A stretch of DNA of 64,000 bases from Deuterostichococcus epilithicus (lineage: Eukaryota; Chlorophyta; Trebouxiophyceae; Prasiolales; Stichococcaceae), in NCBI GenBank assembly GCA_033439295.1, contig JAVTLE010000013.1:1-64000 (forward strand), written 5' to 3'. The translations under genes and the position numbers were made by a program. Under the pieces are notes generated by a model. The model did no database searches. It saw nothing but the letters and a program-made list of their open reading frames with translations, and was not told the DNA's origin. Of this stretch, positions 10,379-23,133 are shown piece by piece (positions within the stretch are counted from its first letter, which is position 1; each line of letters begins with the position of its first letter).

Positions 10379-12710
10379 CCCTAAACCCTAAACCCTGAAC
10401 CTTAAACCCTAAACCCATGTGTTTGGGTGCAAGCCATGCACATGCAAAGCCCCCAAGCAAGGCCTCAAGTGTGTGGGTGCTTCATTGCATAGGGAGACAA
10501 GGAGGCACTACCCCTTTTCTTTGACCCAATCACAAGCGTGGGCTTCACGAGCAAGCAATGGAGGGTGATGTTTGGGGATCTATGTGAGAAGATATGTGGC
10601 AAGAGGATGGCTCCCAACCTTGCAAGGTGGGCTCTCAATGTAGGGGTGCAAATCCCCATGCAATGCAATGCAATGCAATGCAATGCAATGCAATGTGTGT
10701 TGATGACACCCCACGCATGCCCACCAAGCTCTTCATAGGTAGAGGCTCACCTTCTTTTCGTTTGTGTGGTGAAGGCACATCACCATTGGTGTGGTGCATG
10801 GGGCAATTCGCCCAATTGAGGGAGCACCCACCAAGGATCAGCTTGCCACGGCCATGGGGCATGCCCCCTCCACGGCCACGAAGCATTATGATCGGACCAA
10901 GCCCCAACGGGATGCCCAAAGGGCCGTGGATGGCATGAAAGCATTGAGGGGTGCCATGAGAGGCAATGTGGCGGGAGTTGGTGTGGGTGGAGAGGAGGTG
11001 GAGGGGGGTGGTGAGGATGTGGAGCATGACATCGAGATCGACCTTGATAGTGACTGATGGTGGGACACCAGGTGTGCCTCAGCCCATTGGCAAGCCACCA
11101 CATGTGGGGTTCTAGGGTGGTGAGCCACCCTCCACCAAGAATTTGTGTGTCACGGACCCCCTTGCCTTCGGCGGCCGACAGCTCAAAATGCAGAGCACTT
11201 GTGGTTCAAGCTCAGGCCGTGGCTGCCTGCGCCATGTCACGACGAGCATCTGGAGCTAATCAGATCTGGATTCCGCCCATCGAGAGCTATGATTTTCTGA
11301 CTCGAAGTAGCCATGTGTGCCTATATATTACCAATATAAAAATGAAATCATGCACTGTAGCGACCAGGAACACCATGTAACGGCCTCCCGCGTGGCTGAC
11401 GGCCATGTCACGTGGCCCCCACATGGTGGCGAACCTCCCGTGCGTGGCTGGGTCAAGGGTTTAGGGTTTAGGGGGGTGGTCGATTGAGGTTGGCACCCCT
11501 TGGGCCCCTTGGACTTTGAGATGAGGTTGCTGTGCGCAAACGGGGTGTATTCGGAAGGAAACTTGGCCAGGCGCCTAGCTGAGGCCTCTGCGGTGCCGCT
11601 GCCGGTCGCCACGTCCAGATCCGAGGTCAGACGCTCGAGCTATGGCCATTCCCGTGCCATGGGGAAGCCCAACATGTGTCCGCTCATTGAGCCGCCGGCC
11701 CGACTCCCGACCATGCCTCCGACCCCCCCAAATGCACGCACCACACCAGCCGTGCGTTGCGTGTCCCCTCCCACGCTCTGCTCCATTAAAACTCGCTTTT
11801 CAAGAGCCACGGCCGCATTGTGTGGCATTGAGGTGGGCTTTCGGTTCACGTGGCACACAAGGGGAAGATCTGACGTGCACCTACGCCGTGCGGGCGGCGG
11901 CGTGCCGGACGACCTCAAGGTGGGCCTCTCATGCACACAGGAGACGTTTGACAAAGCTCCCGCGCCATGCGTGCCGGTTTGAGGTACTTGGCTCCCGGGA
12001 TGTGTTACGATCGTGGGGGGTAAGTCGCGCAAGCTGGCGCGTGGGCGACGAGACCTGTCGCGTGGCCTTTCCAACGCATAGAAACTGTGTTTGATGGTGG
12101 TCAGACCGCCCCACGGCGCGTGGCGCGGCCCACGATGGGGTGGAGACGTGTGCATGCATGTTGGGGAGTTGGCTTGAGTGCGCCGCACGAGGTGGGGGGC
12201 CCAACCATGTGCTTGCCACACCTTTGGGTGCATGCATGGCCCCCCACCCCTCCCGTGCGCGCGCCGTGTGTTGCACGCCGTGTGCCATCACACCCCCGGC
12301 ACCTCAATACTTAAGCCCTTTTATGTACCCAGAAACACTCGATTTCCTGGAAAATCCGGCGGGGGAGTGCCCCCCCTTTGGTGCCCTTGCATGCGCCCAC
12401 GGCGGTGGCAAGGCCGGCCCTCTTACACACGGCATGCCCACGACCTACTGAGGTGCCACGAGGGTGGCGGCGCCCTAGGTGGGGCCACAACGCCTCCCAC
12501 CTCACTACTTCGATGAGGGGGCCACTAGCACAACCACCACACCCTCTTGCAAGTGCCACCATGGCAAGGGGTGGGGCGCGACACCACGAGCGCCACTCCA
12601 GACGTGTACCCTGAGTGTGCACCTTCGTTTTGCCACCCCACCCCCCGCCATCCACGCTCTACAAGCCGAGCTATGAGGCGCACAATGGGCAAGTGCTCTT
12701 CATGCACCCA
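10379..12710. repeat. Array unit E (2332 bp)
   Basis: Carries an extra G directly after the TTTAGGG tract (tract begins 11457), a marker shared only with unit I. Seven-C and six-G runs agree with units A and I. Confidence 0.9.
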
Positions 12711-15042
12711 CCCTAAACCCTAAACCCTGAACCTTAAACCCTAAACCCATGTGTTTGGGTGCAAGCCATGCACATGCAAAGCCCCCAAGCAAGGCCTCAA
12801 GTGTGTGGGTGCTTCATTGCATAGGGAGACAAGGAGGCACTACCCCTTTTCTTTGACCCAATCACAAGCGTGGGCTTCACGAGCAAGCAATGGAGGGTGA
12901 TGTTTGGGGATCTATGTGAGAAGATATGTGGCAAGAGGATGGCTCCCAACCTTGCAAGGTGGGCTCTCAATGTAGGGGTGCAAATCCCCATGCAATGCAA
13001 TGCAATGCAATGCAATGCAATGCAATGTGTGTTGATGACACCCCACGCATGCCCACCAAGCTCTTCATAGGTAGAGGCTCACCTTCTTTTCGTTTGTGTG
13101 GTGAAGGCACATCACCATTGGTGTGGTGCATGGGGCAATTCGCCCAATTGAGGGAGCACCCACCAAGGATCAGCTTGCCACGGCCATGGGGCATGCCCCC
13201 TCCACGGCCACGAAGCATTATGATCGGACCAAGCCCCAACGGGATGCCCAAAGGGCCGTGGATGGCATGAAAGCATTGAGGGGTGCCATGAGAGGCAATG
13301 TGGCGGGAGTTGGTGTGGGTGGAGAGGAGGTGGAGGGGGGTGGTGAGGATGTGGAGCATGACATCGAGATCGACCTTGATAGTGACTGATGGTGGGACAC
13401 CAGGTGTGCCTCAGCCCATTGGCAAGCCACCACATGTGGGGTTCTAGGGTGGTGAGCCACCCTCCACCAAGAATTTGTGTGTCACGGACCCCCTTGCCTT
13501 CGGCGGCCGACAGCTCAAAATGCAGAGCACTTGTGGTTCAAGCTCAGGCCGTGGCTGCCTGCGCCATGTCACGACGAGCATCTGGAGCTAATCAGATCTG
13601 GATTCCGCCCATCGAGAGCTATGATTTTCTGACTCGAAGTAGCCATGTGTGCCTATATATTACCAATATAAAAATGAAATCATGCACTGTAGCGACCAGG
13701 AACACCATGTAACGGCCTCCCGCGTGGCTGACGGCCATGTCACGTGGCCCCCACATGGTGGCGAACCTCCCGTGCGTGGCTGGGTCAAGGGTTTAGGGTT
13801 TAGGGGGTGGTCGATTGAGGTTGGCACCCCTTGGGCCCCTTGGACTTTGAGATGAGGTTGCTGTGCGCAAACGGGGTGTATTCGGAAGGAAACTTGGCCA
13901 GGCGCCTAGCTGAGGCCTCTGCGGTGCCGCTGCCGGTCGCCACGTCCAGATCCGAGGTCAGACGCTCGAGCTATGGCCATTCCCGTGCCATGGGGAAGCC
14001 CAACATGTGTCCGCTCATTGAGCCGCCGGCCCGACTCCCGACCATGCCTCCGACCCCCCAAATGCACGCACCACACCAGCCGTGCGTTGCGTGTCCCCTC
14101 CCACGCTCTGCTCCATTAAAACTCGCTTTTCAAGAGCCACGGCCGCATTGTGTGGCATTGAGGTGGGCTTTCGGTTCACGTGGCACACAAGGGGAAGATC
14201 TGACGTGCACCTACGCCGTGCGGGCGGCGGCGTGCCGGACGACCTCAAGGTGGGCCTCTCATGCACACAGGAGACGTTTGACAAAGCTCCCGCGCCATGC
14301 GTGCCGGTTTGAGGTACTTGGCTCCCGGGATGTGTTACGATCGTGGGGGGGTAAGTCGCGCAAGCTGGCGCGTGGGCGACGAGACCTGTCGCGTGGCCTT
14401 TCCAACGCATAGAAACTGTGTTTGATGGTGGTCAGACCGCCCCACGGCGCGTGGCGCGGCCCACGATGGGGTGGAGACGTGTGCATGCATGTTGGGGAGT
14501 TGGCTTGAGTGCGCCGCACGAGGTGGGGGGCCCAACCATGTGCTTGCCACACCTTTGGGTGCATGCATGGCCCCCCACCCCTCCCGTGCGCGCGCCGTGT
14601 GTTGCACGCCGTGTGCCATCACACCCCCCGGCACCTCAATACTTAAGCCCTTTTATGTACCCAGAAACACTCGATTTCCTGGAAAATCCGGCGGGGGAGT
14701 GCCCCCCCTTTGGTGCCCTTGCATGCGCCCACGGCGGTGGCAAGGCCGGCCCTCTTACACACGGCATGCCCACGACCTACTGAGGTGCCACGAGGGTGGC
14801 GGCGCCCTAGGTGGGGCCACAACGCCTCCCACCTCACTACTTCGATGAGGGGGCCACTAGCACAACCACCACACCCTCTTGCAAGTGCCACCATGGCAAG
14901 GGGTGGGGCGCGACACCACGAGCGCCACTCCAGACGTGTACCCTGAGTGTGCACCTTCGTTTTGCCACCCCACCCCCCGCCATCCACGCTCTACAAGCCG
15001 AGCTATGAGGCGCACAATGGGCAAGTGCTCTTCATGCACCCA
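12711..15042. repeat. Array unit F (2332 bp)
   Basis: Matches unit B (six-C, seven-G) but has one extra C in the C-run near 14625, also seen at the left edge (near 760) and in unit I (near 21495). Confidence 0.9.
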
Positions 15043-17252
15043 CCCTAAACCCTAAACCCTGAACCTTAAACCCTAAACCCATGTGTTTGGGTGCAAGCCA
15101 TGCACATGCAAAGCCCCCAAGCAAGGCCTCAAGTGTGTGGGTGCTTCATTGCATAGGGAGACAAGGAGGCACTACCCCTTTTCTTTGACCCAATCACAAG
15201 CGTGGGCTTCACGAGCAAGCAATGGAGGGTGATGTTTGGGGATCTATGTGAGAAGATATGTGGCAAGAGGATGGCTCCCAACCTTGCAAGGTGGGCTCTC
15301 AATGTAGGGGTGCAAATCCCCATGCAATGCAATGCAATGCAATGCAATGCAATGCAATGTGTGTTGATGACACCCCACGCATGCCCACCAAGCTCTTCAT
15401 AGGTAGAGGCTCACCTTCTTTTCGTTTGTGTGGTGAAGGCACATCACCATTGGTGTGGTGCATGGGGCAATTCGCCCAATTGAGGGAGCACCCACCAAGG
15501 ATCAGCTTGCCACGGCCATGGGGCATGCCCCCTCCACGGCCACGAAGCATTATGATCGGACCAAGCCCCAACGGGATGCCCAAAGGGCCGTGGATGGCAT
15601 GAAAGCATTGAGGGGTGCCATGAGAGGCAATGTGGCGGGAGTTGGTGTGGGTGGAGAGGAGGTGGAGGGGGGTGGTGAGGATGTGGAGCATGACATCGAG
15701 ATCGACCTTGATAGTGACTGATGGTGGGACACCAGGTGTGCCTCAGCCCATTGGCAAGCCACCACATGTGGGGTTCTAGGGTGGTGAGCCACCCTCCACC
15801 AAGAATTTGTGTGTCACGGACCCCCTTGCCTTCGGCGGCCGACAGCTCAAAATGCAGAGCACTTGTGGTTCAAGCTCAGGCCGTGGCTGCCTGCGCCATG
15901 TCACGACGAGCATCTGGAGCTAATCAGATCTGGATTCCGCCCATCGAGAGCTATGATTTTCTGACTCGAAGTAGCCATGTGTGCCTATATATTACCAATA
16001 TAAAAATGAAATCATGCACTGTAGCGACCAGGAACACCATGTAACGGCCTCCCGCGTGGCTGACGGCCATGTCACGTGGCCCCCACATGGTGGCGAACCT
16101 CCCGTGCGTGGCTGGGTCAAGGGTTTAGGGTTTAGGGGGTGGTCGATTGAGGTTGGCACCCCTTGGGCCCCTTGGACTTTGAGATGAGGTTGCTGTGCGC
16201 AAACGGGGTGTATTCGGAAGGAAACTTGGCCAGGCGCCTAGCTGAGGCCTCTGCGGTGCCGCTGCCGGTCGCCACGTCCAGATCCGAGGTCAGACGCTCG
16301 AGCTATGGCCATTCCCGTGCCATGGGGAAGCCCAACATGTGTCCGCTCATTGAGCCGCCGGCCCGACTCCCGACCATGCCTCCGACCCCCCAAATGCACG
16401 CACCACACCAGCCGTGCGTTGCGTGTCCCCTCCCACGCTCTGCTCCATTAAAACTCGCTTTTCAAGAGCCACGGCCGCATTGTGTGGCATTGAGGTGGGC
16501 TTTCGGTTCACGTGGCACACAAGGGGAAGATCTGACGTGCACCTACGCCGTGCGGGCGGCGGCGTGCCGGACGACCTCAAGGTGGGCCTCTCATGCACAC
16601 AGGAGACGTTTGACAAAGCTCCCGCGCCATGCGTGCCGGTTTGAGGTACTTGGCTCCCGGGATGTGTTACGATCGTGGGGGGGTAAGTCGCGCAAGCTGG
16701 CGCGTGGGCGACGAGACCTGTCGCGTGGCGGAGGTGGGGGGCCCAACCATGTGCTTGCCACACCTTTGGGTGCATGCATGGCCCCCCACCCCTCCCGTGC
16801 GCGCGCCGTGTGTTGCACGCCGTGTGCCATCACACCCCCGGCACCTCAATACTTAAGCCCTTTTATGTACCCAGAAACACTCGATTTCCTGGAAAATCCG
16901 GCGGGGGAGTGCCCCCCCTTTGGTGCCCTTGCATGCGCCCACGGCGGTGGCAAGGCCGGCCCTCTTACACACGGCATGCCCACGACCTACTGAGGTGCCA
17001 CGAGGGTGGCGGCGCCCTAGGTGGGGCCACAACGCCTCCCACCTCACTACTTCGATGAGGGGGCCACTAGCACAACCACCACACCCTCTTGCAAGTGCCA
17101 CCATGGCAAGGGGTGGGGCGCGACACCACGAGCGCCACTCCAGACGTGTACCCTGAGTGTGCACCTTCGTTTTGCCACCCCACCCCCCGCCATCCACGCT
17201 CTACAAGCCGAGCTATGAGGCGCACAATGGGCAAGTGCTCTTCATGCACCCA
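15043..17252. repeat. Array unit G, short form (2210 bp)
   Basis: Has the same net 121-bp deletion as unit C, with the junction at about 16729/16730. The identical breakpoint shows that the two short units are copies of one event, not two independent deletions. Confidence 0.92.
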
Positions 17253-19582
17253 CCCTAAACCCTAAACCCTGAACCTTAAACCCTAAACCCATGTGTTTGG
17301 GTGCAAGCCATGCACATGCAAAGCCCCCAAGCAAGGCCTCAAGTGTGTGGGTGCTTCATTGCATAGGGAGACAAGGAGGCACTACCCCTTTTCTTTGACC
17401 CAATCACAAGCGTGGGCTTCACGAGCAAGCAATGGAGGGTGATGTTTGGGGATCTATGTGAGAAGATATGTGGCAAGAGGATGGCTCCCAACCTTGCAAG
17501 GTGGGCTCTCAATGTAGGGGTGCAAATCCCCATGCAATGCAATGCAATGCAATGCAATGCAATGCAATGTGTGTTGATGACACCCCACGCATGCCCACCA
17601 AGCTCTTCATAGGTAGAGGCTCACCTTCTTTTCGTTTGTGTGGTGAAGGCACATCACCATTGGTGTGGTGCATGGGGCAATTCGCCCAATTGAGGGAGCA
17701 CCCACCAAGGATCAGCTTGCCACGGCCATGGGGCATGCCCCCTCCACGGCCACGAAGCATTATGATCGGACCAAGCCCCAACGGGATGCCCAAAGGGCCG
17801 TGGATGGCATGAAAGCATTGAGGGGTGCCATGAGAGGCAATGTGGCGGGAGTTGGTGTGGGTGGAGAGGAGGTGGAGGGGGTGGTGAGGATGTGGAGCAT
17901 GACATCGAGATCGACCTTGATAGTGACTGATGGTGGGACACCAGGTGTGCCTCAGCCCATTGGCAAGCCACCACATGTGGGGTTCTAGGGTGGTGAGCCA
18001 CCCTCCACCAAGAATTTGTGTGTCACGGACCCCCTTGCCTTCGGCGGCCGACAGCTCAAAATGCAGAGCACTTGTGGTTCAAGCTCAGGCCGTGGCTGCC
18101 TGCGCCATGTCACGACGAGCATCTGGAGCTAATCAGATCTGGATTCCGCCCATCGAGAGCTATGATTTTCTGACTCGAAGTAGCCATGTGTGCCTATATA
18201 TTACCAATATAAAAATGAAATCATGCACTGTAGCGACCAGGAACACCATGTAACGGCCTCCCGCGTGGCTGACGGCCATGTCACGTGGCCCCCACATGGT
18301 GGCGAACCTCCCGTGCGTGGCTGGGTCAAGGGTTTAGGGTTTAGGGGGTGGTCGATTGAGGTTGGCACCCCTTGGGCCCCTTGGACTTTGAGATGAGGTT
18401 GCTGTGCGCAAACGGGGTGTATTCGGAAGGAAACTTGGCCAGGCGCCTAGCTGAGGCCTCTGCGGTGCCGCTGCCGGTCGCCACGTCCAGATCCGAGGTC
18501 AGACGCTCGAGCTATGGCCATTCCCGTGCCATGGGGAAGCCCAACATGTGTCCGCTCATTGAGCCGCCGGCCCGACTCCCGACCATGCCTCCGACCCCCC
18601 CAAATGCACGCACCACACCAGCCGTGCGTTGCGTGTCCCCTCCCACGCTCTGCTCCATTAAAACTCGCTTTTCAAGAGCCACGGCCGCATTGTGTGGCAT
18701 TGAGGTGGGCTTTCGGTTCACGTGGCACACAAGGGGAAGATCTGACGTGCACCTACGCCGTGCGGGCGGCGGCGTGCCGGACGACCTCAAGGTGGGCCTC
18801 TCATGCACACAGGAGACGTTTGACAAAGCTCCCGCGCCATGCGTGCCGGTTTGAGGTACTTGGCTCCCGGGATGTGTTACGATCGTGGGGGGTAAGTCGC
18901 GCAAGCTGGCGCGTGGGCGACGAGACCTGTCGCGTGGCCTTTCCAACGCATAGAAACTGTGTTTGATGGTGGTCAGACCGCCCCACGGCGCGTGGCGCGG
19001 CCCACGATGGGGTGGAGACGTGTGCATGCATGTTGGGGAGTTGGCTTGAGTGCGCCGCACGAGGTGGGGGGCCCAACCATGTGCTTGCCACACCTTTGGG
19101 TGCATGCATGGCCCCCCACCCCTCCCGTGCGCGCGCCGTGTGTTGCACGCCGTGTGCCATCACACCCCCGGCACCTCAATACTTAAGCCCTTTTATGTAC
19201 CCAGAAACACTCGATTTCCTGGAAAATCCGGCGGGGGAGTGCCCCCCCTTTGGTGCCCTTGCATGCGCCCACGGCGGTGGCAAGGCCGGCCCTCTTACAC
19301 ACGGCATGCCCACGACCTACTGAGGTGCCACGAGGGTGGCGGCGCCCTAGGTGGGGCCACAACGCCTCCCACCTCACTACTTCGATGAGGGGGCCACTAG
19401 CACAACCACCACACCCTCTTGCAAGTGCCACCATGGCAAGGGGTGGGGCGCGACACCACGAGCGCCACTCCAGACGTGTACCCTGAGTGTGCACCTTCGT
19501 TTTGCCACCCCACCCCCCGCCATCCACGCTCTACAAGCCGAGCTATGAGGCGCACAATGGGCAAGTGCTCTTCATGCACCCA
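17253..19582. repeat. Array unit H (2330 bp)
   Basis: Lacks one G in the G-run near 17875, which shifts the frame at the end of the recombinase-like block. Seven-C and six-G runs are present. Confidence 0.9.
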
Positions 19583-21914
19583 CCCTAAACCCTAAACCCT
19601 GAACCTTAAACCCTAAACCCATGTGTTTGGGTGCAAGCCATGCACATGCAAAGCCCCCAAGCAAGGCCTCAAGTGTGTGGGTGCTTCATTGCATAGGGAG
19701 ACAAGGAGGCACTACCCCTTTTCTTTGACCCAATCACAAGCGTGGGCTTCACGAGCAAGCAATGGAGGGTGATGTTTGGGGATCTATGTGAGAAGATATG
19801 TGGCAAGAGGATGGCTCCCAACCTTGCAAGGTGGGCTCTCAATGTAGGGGTGCAAATCCCCATGCAATGCAATGCAATGCAATGCAATGCAATGCAATGT
19901 GTGTTGATGACACCCCACGCATGCCCACCAAGCTCTTCATAGGTAGAGGCTCACCTTCTTTTCGTTTGTGTGGTGAAGGCACATCACCATTGGTGTGGTG
20001 CATGGGGCAATTCGCCCAATTGAGGGAGCACCCACCAAGGATCAGCTTGCCACGGCCATGGGGCATGCCCCTCCACGGCCACGAAGCATTATGATCGGAC
20101 CAAGCCCCAACGGGATGCCCAAAGGGCCGTGGATGGCATGAAAGCATTGAGGGGTGCCATGAGAGGCAATGTGGCGGGAGTTGGTGTGGGTGGAGAGGAG
20201 GTGGAGGGGGGTGGTGAGGATGTGGAGCATGACATCGAGATCGACCTTGATAGTGACTGATGGTGGGACACCAGGTGTGCCTCAGCCCATTGGCAAGCCA
20301 CCACATGTGGGGTTCTAGGGTGGTGAGCCACCCTCCACCAAGAATTTGTGTGTCACGGACCCCCTTGCCTTCGGCGGCCGACAGCTCAAAATGCAGAGCA
20401 CTTGTGGTTCAAGCTCAGGCCGTGGCTGCCTGCGCCATGTCACGACGAGCATCTGGAGCTAATCAGATCTGGATTCCGCCCATCGAGAGCTATGATTTTC
20501 TGACTCGAAGTAGCCATGTGTGCCTATATATTACCAATATAAAAATGAAATCATGCACTGTAGCGACCAGGAACACCATGTAACGGCCTCCCGCGTGGCT
20601 GACGGCCATGTCACGTGGCCCCCACATGGTGGCGAACCTCCCGTGCGTGGCTGGGTCAAGGGTTTAGGGTTTAGGGGGGTGGTCGATTGAGGTTGGCACC
20701 CCTTGGGCCCCTTGGACTTTGAGATGAGGTTGCTGTGCGCAAACGGGGTGTATTCGGAAGGAAACTTGGCCAGGCGCCTAGCTGAGGCCTCTGCGGTGCC
20801 GCTGCCGGTCGCCACGTCCAGATCCGAGGTCAGACGCTCGAGCTATGGCCATTCCCGTGCCATGGGGAAGCCCAACATGTGTCCGCTCATTGAGCCGCCG
20901 GCCCGACTCCCGACCATGCCTCCGACCCCCCCAAATGCACGCACCACACCAGCCGTGCGTTGCGTGTCCCCTCCCACGCTCTGCTCCATTAAAACTCGCT
21001 TTTCAAGAGCCACGGCCGCATTGTGTGGCATTGAGGTGGGCTTTCGGTTCACGTGGCACACAAGGGGAAGATCTGACGTGCACCTACGCCGTGCGGGCGG
21101 CGGCGTGCCGGACGACCTCAAGGTGGGCCTCTCATGCACACAGGAGACGTTTGACAAAGCTCCCGCGCCATGCGTGCCGGTTTGAGGTACTTGGCTCCCG
21201 GGATGTGTTACGATCGTGGGGGGTAAGTCGCGCAAGCTGGCGCGTGGGCGACGAGACCTGTCGCGTGGCCTTTCCAACGCATAGAAACTGTGTTTGATGG
21301 TGGTCAGACCGCCCCACGGCGCGTGGCGCGGCCCACGATGGGGTGGAGACGTGTGCATGCATGTTGGGGAGTTGGCTTGAGTGCGCCGCACGAGGTGGGG
21401 GGCCCAACCATGTGCTTGCCACACCTTTGGGTGCATGCATGGCCCCCCACCCCTCCCGTGCGCGCGCCGTGTGTTGCACGCCGTGTGCCATCACACCCCC
21501 CGGCACCTCAATACTTAAGCCCTTTTATGTACCCAGAAACACTCGATTTCCTGGAAAATCCGGCGGGGGAGTGCCCCCCCTTTGGTGCCCTTGCATGCGC
21601 CCACGGCGGTGGCAAGGCCGGCCCTCTTACACACGGCATGCCCACGACCTACTGAGGTGCCACGAGGGTGGCGGCGCCCTAGGTGGGGCCACAACGCCTC
21701 CCACCTCACTACTTCGATGAGGGGGCCACTAGCACAACCACCACACCCTCTTGCAAGTGCCACCATGGCAAGGGGTGGGGCGCGACACCACGAGCGCCAC
21801 TCCAGACGTGTACCCTGAGTGTGCACCTTCCTTTTGCTACCCCACCCCCCGCCATCCACGCTCTAAAAGCCGAGCTATGAGGCGCACAATGGGCAAGTGC
21901 TCTTCATGCACCCA
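19583..21914. repeat. Array unit I (2332 bp), last complete unit
   Basis: Shares the extra G after TTTAGGG (tract begins 20661) with unit E. It lacks one C near 20070, which breaks the frame inside the recombinase-like motif. Its right end holds three substitutions (21831, 21838 and 21866) not seen in the other copies. Confidence 0.9.
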
Positions 21915-21927
21915 CCCTAAACCCTAA
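21915..21927 (+). repeat. Truncated telomere tract at the array boundary
   Basis: The last CCCTAAA tract stops after 13 bases, and unrelated sequence starts at 21928. The array therefore ends inside the telomere-type tract and not at a random point in the unit. Confidence 0.85.
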
Positions 21928-22850
21928 GGCCATTGCCCTATGCCGCCGCGAAAGAAACAGTGTGGTCCGAACTCGCATTTTGCAGCGGCAGCCGCCGCCG
22001 GTGGCGCCGCTCTGCCGGCAAACGGCCTTGCTGCGGCGCCGCCAGTGCGTCAGTTCCTGGACACGTATCAAACAGCAGCACCCTAAAGCAGACGGAAATG
22101 CCATTGGGCTACGCCGCCGCGGCAGCAATCGACTGAAGTCATGTCGCATTTTGTGGCAGCGGCCGCCCGCATCCGCGTCGCCGGAGCAGCGCCGGCGCCT
22201 CAGCAACGGCATCCTCAGGTCCCAGATCTAGGACAGCATGATGCAGGCGGCCGCCCACAGTAGGGAGCCGTGTCAACCCGCTGCACTGCTGCTGCAGAAA
22301 GCACACGGCTCCAGCTCGAATTTTACAGCGGCGGCTGTCGCAGATGTGTTGCCAAGCAGCCACGCTGACGGCCCTGCAGAGGCAGCGCCAGAGCCTCATC
22401 TCCAGACTTTATCGATACAACCTGCTGCCCCACACCAGGCAGCCATGCAACTCGCCTACTCCGCTGCGGCGTCAAACGCCTGACCCTGCTCGGATTTCAC
22501 AGCAAGCGGCCGCTGCAGGATGCTGCTGCCGGACGAGCGCCAAGCGCGGCGTCGCGAAGGCGGCGGCTGCAAGAATTCAGCAGGCAGCCAGGCGATTAGC
22601 TTGCACTGCCGCAGCGCGAGTCGCCTGGACCCGCCTCGCCTTGAGCAGCAGCAGCAGCGGCCGCTGCCCACCGCGCTGCATGACGAGCGCTGCCATGGTC
22701 CCAGACCCGGAACCCAATCCTGCAAGCCGCCTCCCACATCCCGCAGCCATGCCAATCACCTATGCCGCTGCGGCGGCGACACCTGCACCCAGCTCGCATT
22801 ATTACGCAGCAGCGGCCGCCGGCGCCTATGGCGCCGTCGGGGCCACGTAG
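21928..22850 (+). repeat. Degenerate ~170-bp repeats next to the array
   Basis: A motif like CTCGCATTTT-CAGCGGC-GCCG recurs at about 21973, 22143, 22316, 22490 and 22793 (spacings 170, 173, 174, 303). A second motif encoding M-P-x-x-Y-A-A-A recurs at about 21930, 22098, 22445 and 22748. The last copy has the longest open stretch (about 22690-22850), Ala/Tyr-rich and ending in GAYGAVGAT before a TAG stop. This may be a decayed satellite of nucleosome-like period or repeated duplication of a gene's last exon. I do not recognise the peptide. Confidence 0.55.
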
Positions 22851-23072
22851 ACGGGCCTGCGGCGGCATCGTCAGAGTGCCAGCTCTTGGCCAGCTCGCCA
22901 TTATAGTTTCATTGAAAGCCCACCCGTTGCTTGTGCTCCGCCGTGCCTGGGAGAATGCAATGCCGTGAAAGGAAAACCCTACGGATTCCGTTCTTGCGCC
23001 CAGCAGCAGAACCCGGTCGACTTTTGGGGTGGCAAAAATACATCGTCCTAGCCGGATTGAGAGGACAGAAAT
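22851..23072. other. Short spacer downstream of VPS15
   Basis: A weak further match to the 170-bp motif is seen near 22890 (CAGCTCGCCATTAT). I see no gene here. Confidence 0.4.
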
Positions 23073-23077
23073 TTACA
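23073..23077 (-). terminator. Putative TGTAA polyadenylation signal of VPS15
   Basis: TGTAA on the minus strand about 57 bases after the VPS15 stop. TGTAA is the usual 3' processing signal in chlorophyte green algae. Confidence 0.5.
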
Positions 23078-23133
23078 TCTCGGCAGGGTGACGAAAACAT
23101 GCAGCGCGACGGTATGTGTACAAAATACAACGG

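Larger units (their letters stand above)
1..21927. repeat. Subtelomere-like tandem array of ~2.33-kb units
   Basis: Nine full head-to-tail units lie between successive CCCTAAA tracts at 1177, 3508, 5839, 8049, 10379, 12711, 15043, 17253, 19583 and 21915, with a partial unit at the left edge. Unit lengths are 2331, 2331, 2210, 2330, 2332, 2332, 2210, 2330 and 2332 bp. Internal copies are almost identical; the differences I can see are single-base changes in C or G runs and a net 121-bp deletion in two units. No reading frame in the unit looks like an intact gene, and the many ORFs on both strands recur only because the DNA recurs. The array continues off the left edge of the window. A telomere-proximal position is inferred from the telomere-type tracts and from the array lying to one side of single-copy genes. 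Confidence 0.95.

Noticed and set aside
1-21900. Numerous recurring ORFs of 60-280 codons on both strands of the array
   Set aside because: They recur only because the DNA repeats and overlap in all frames. Apart from the recombinase-like blocks, none shows protein-like features.
1177-21914. CRISPR-like reading of the array
   Set aside because: Units are 2.2-2.3 kb, nearly identical, with no short repeat/unique spacer alternation, and the genome is eukaryotic.
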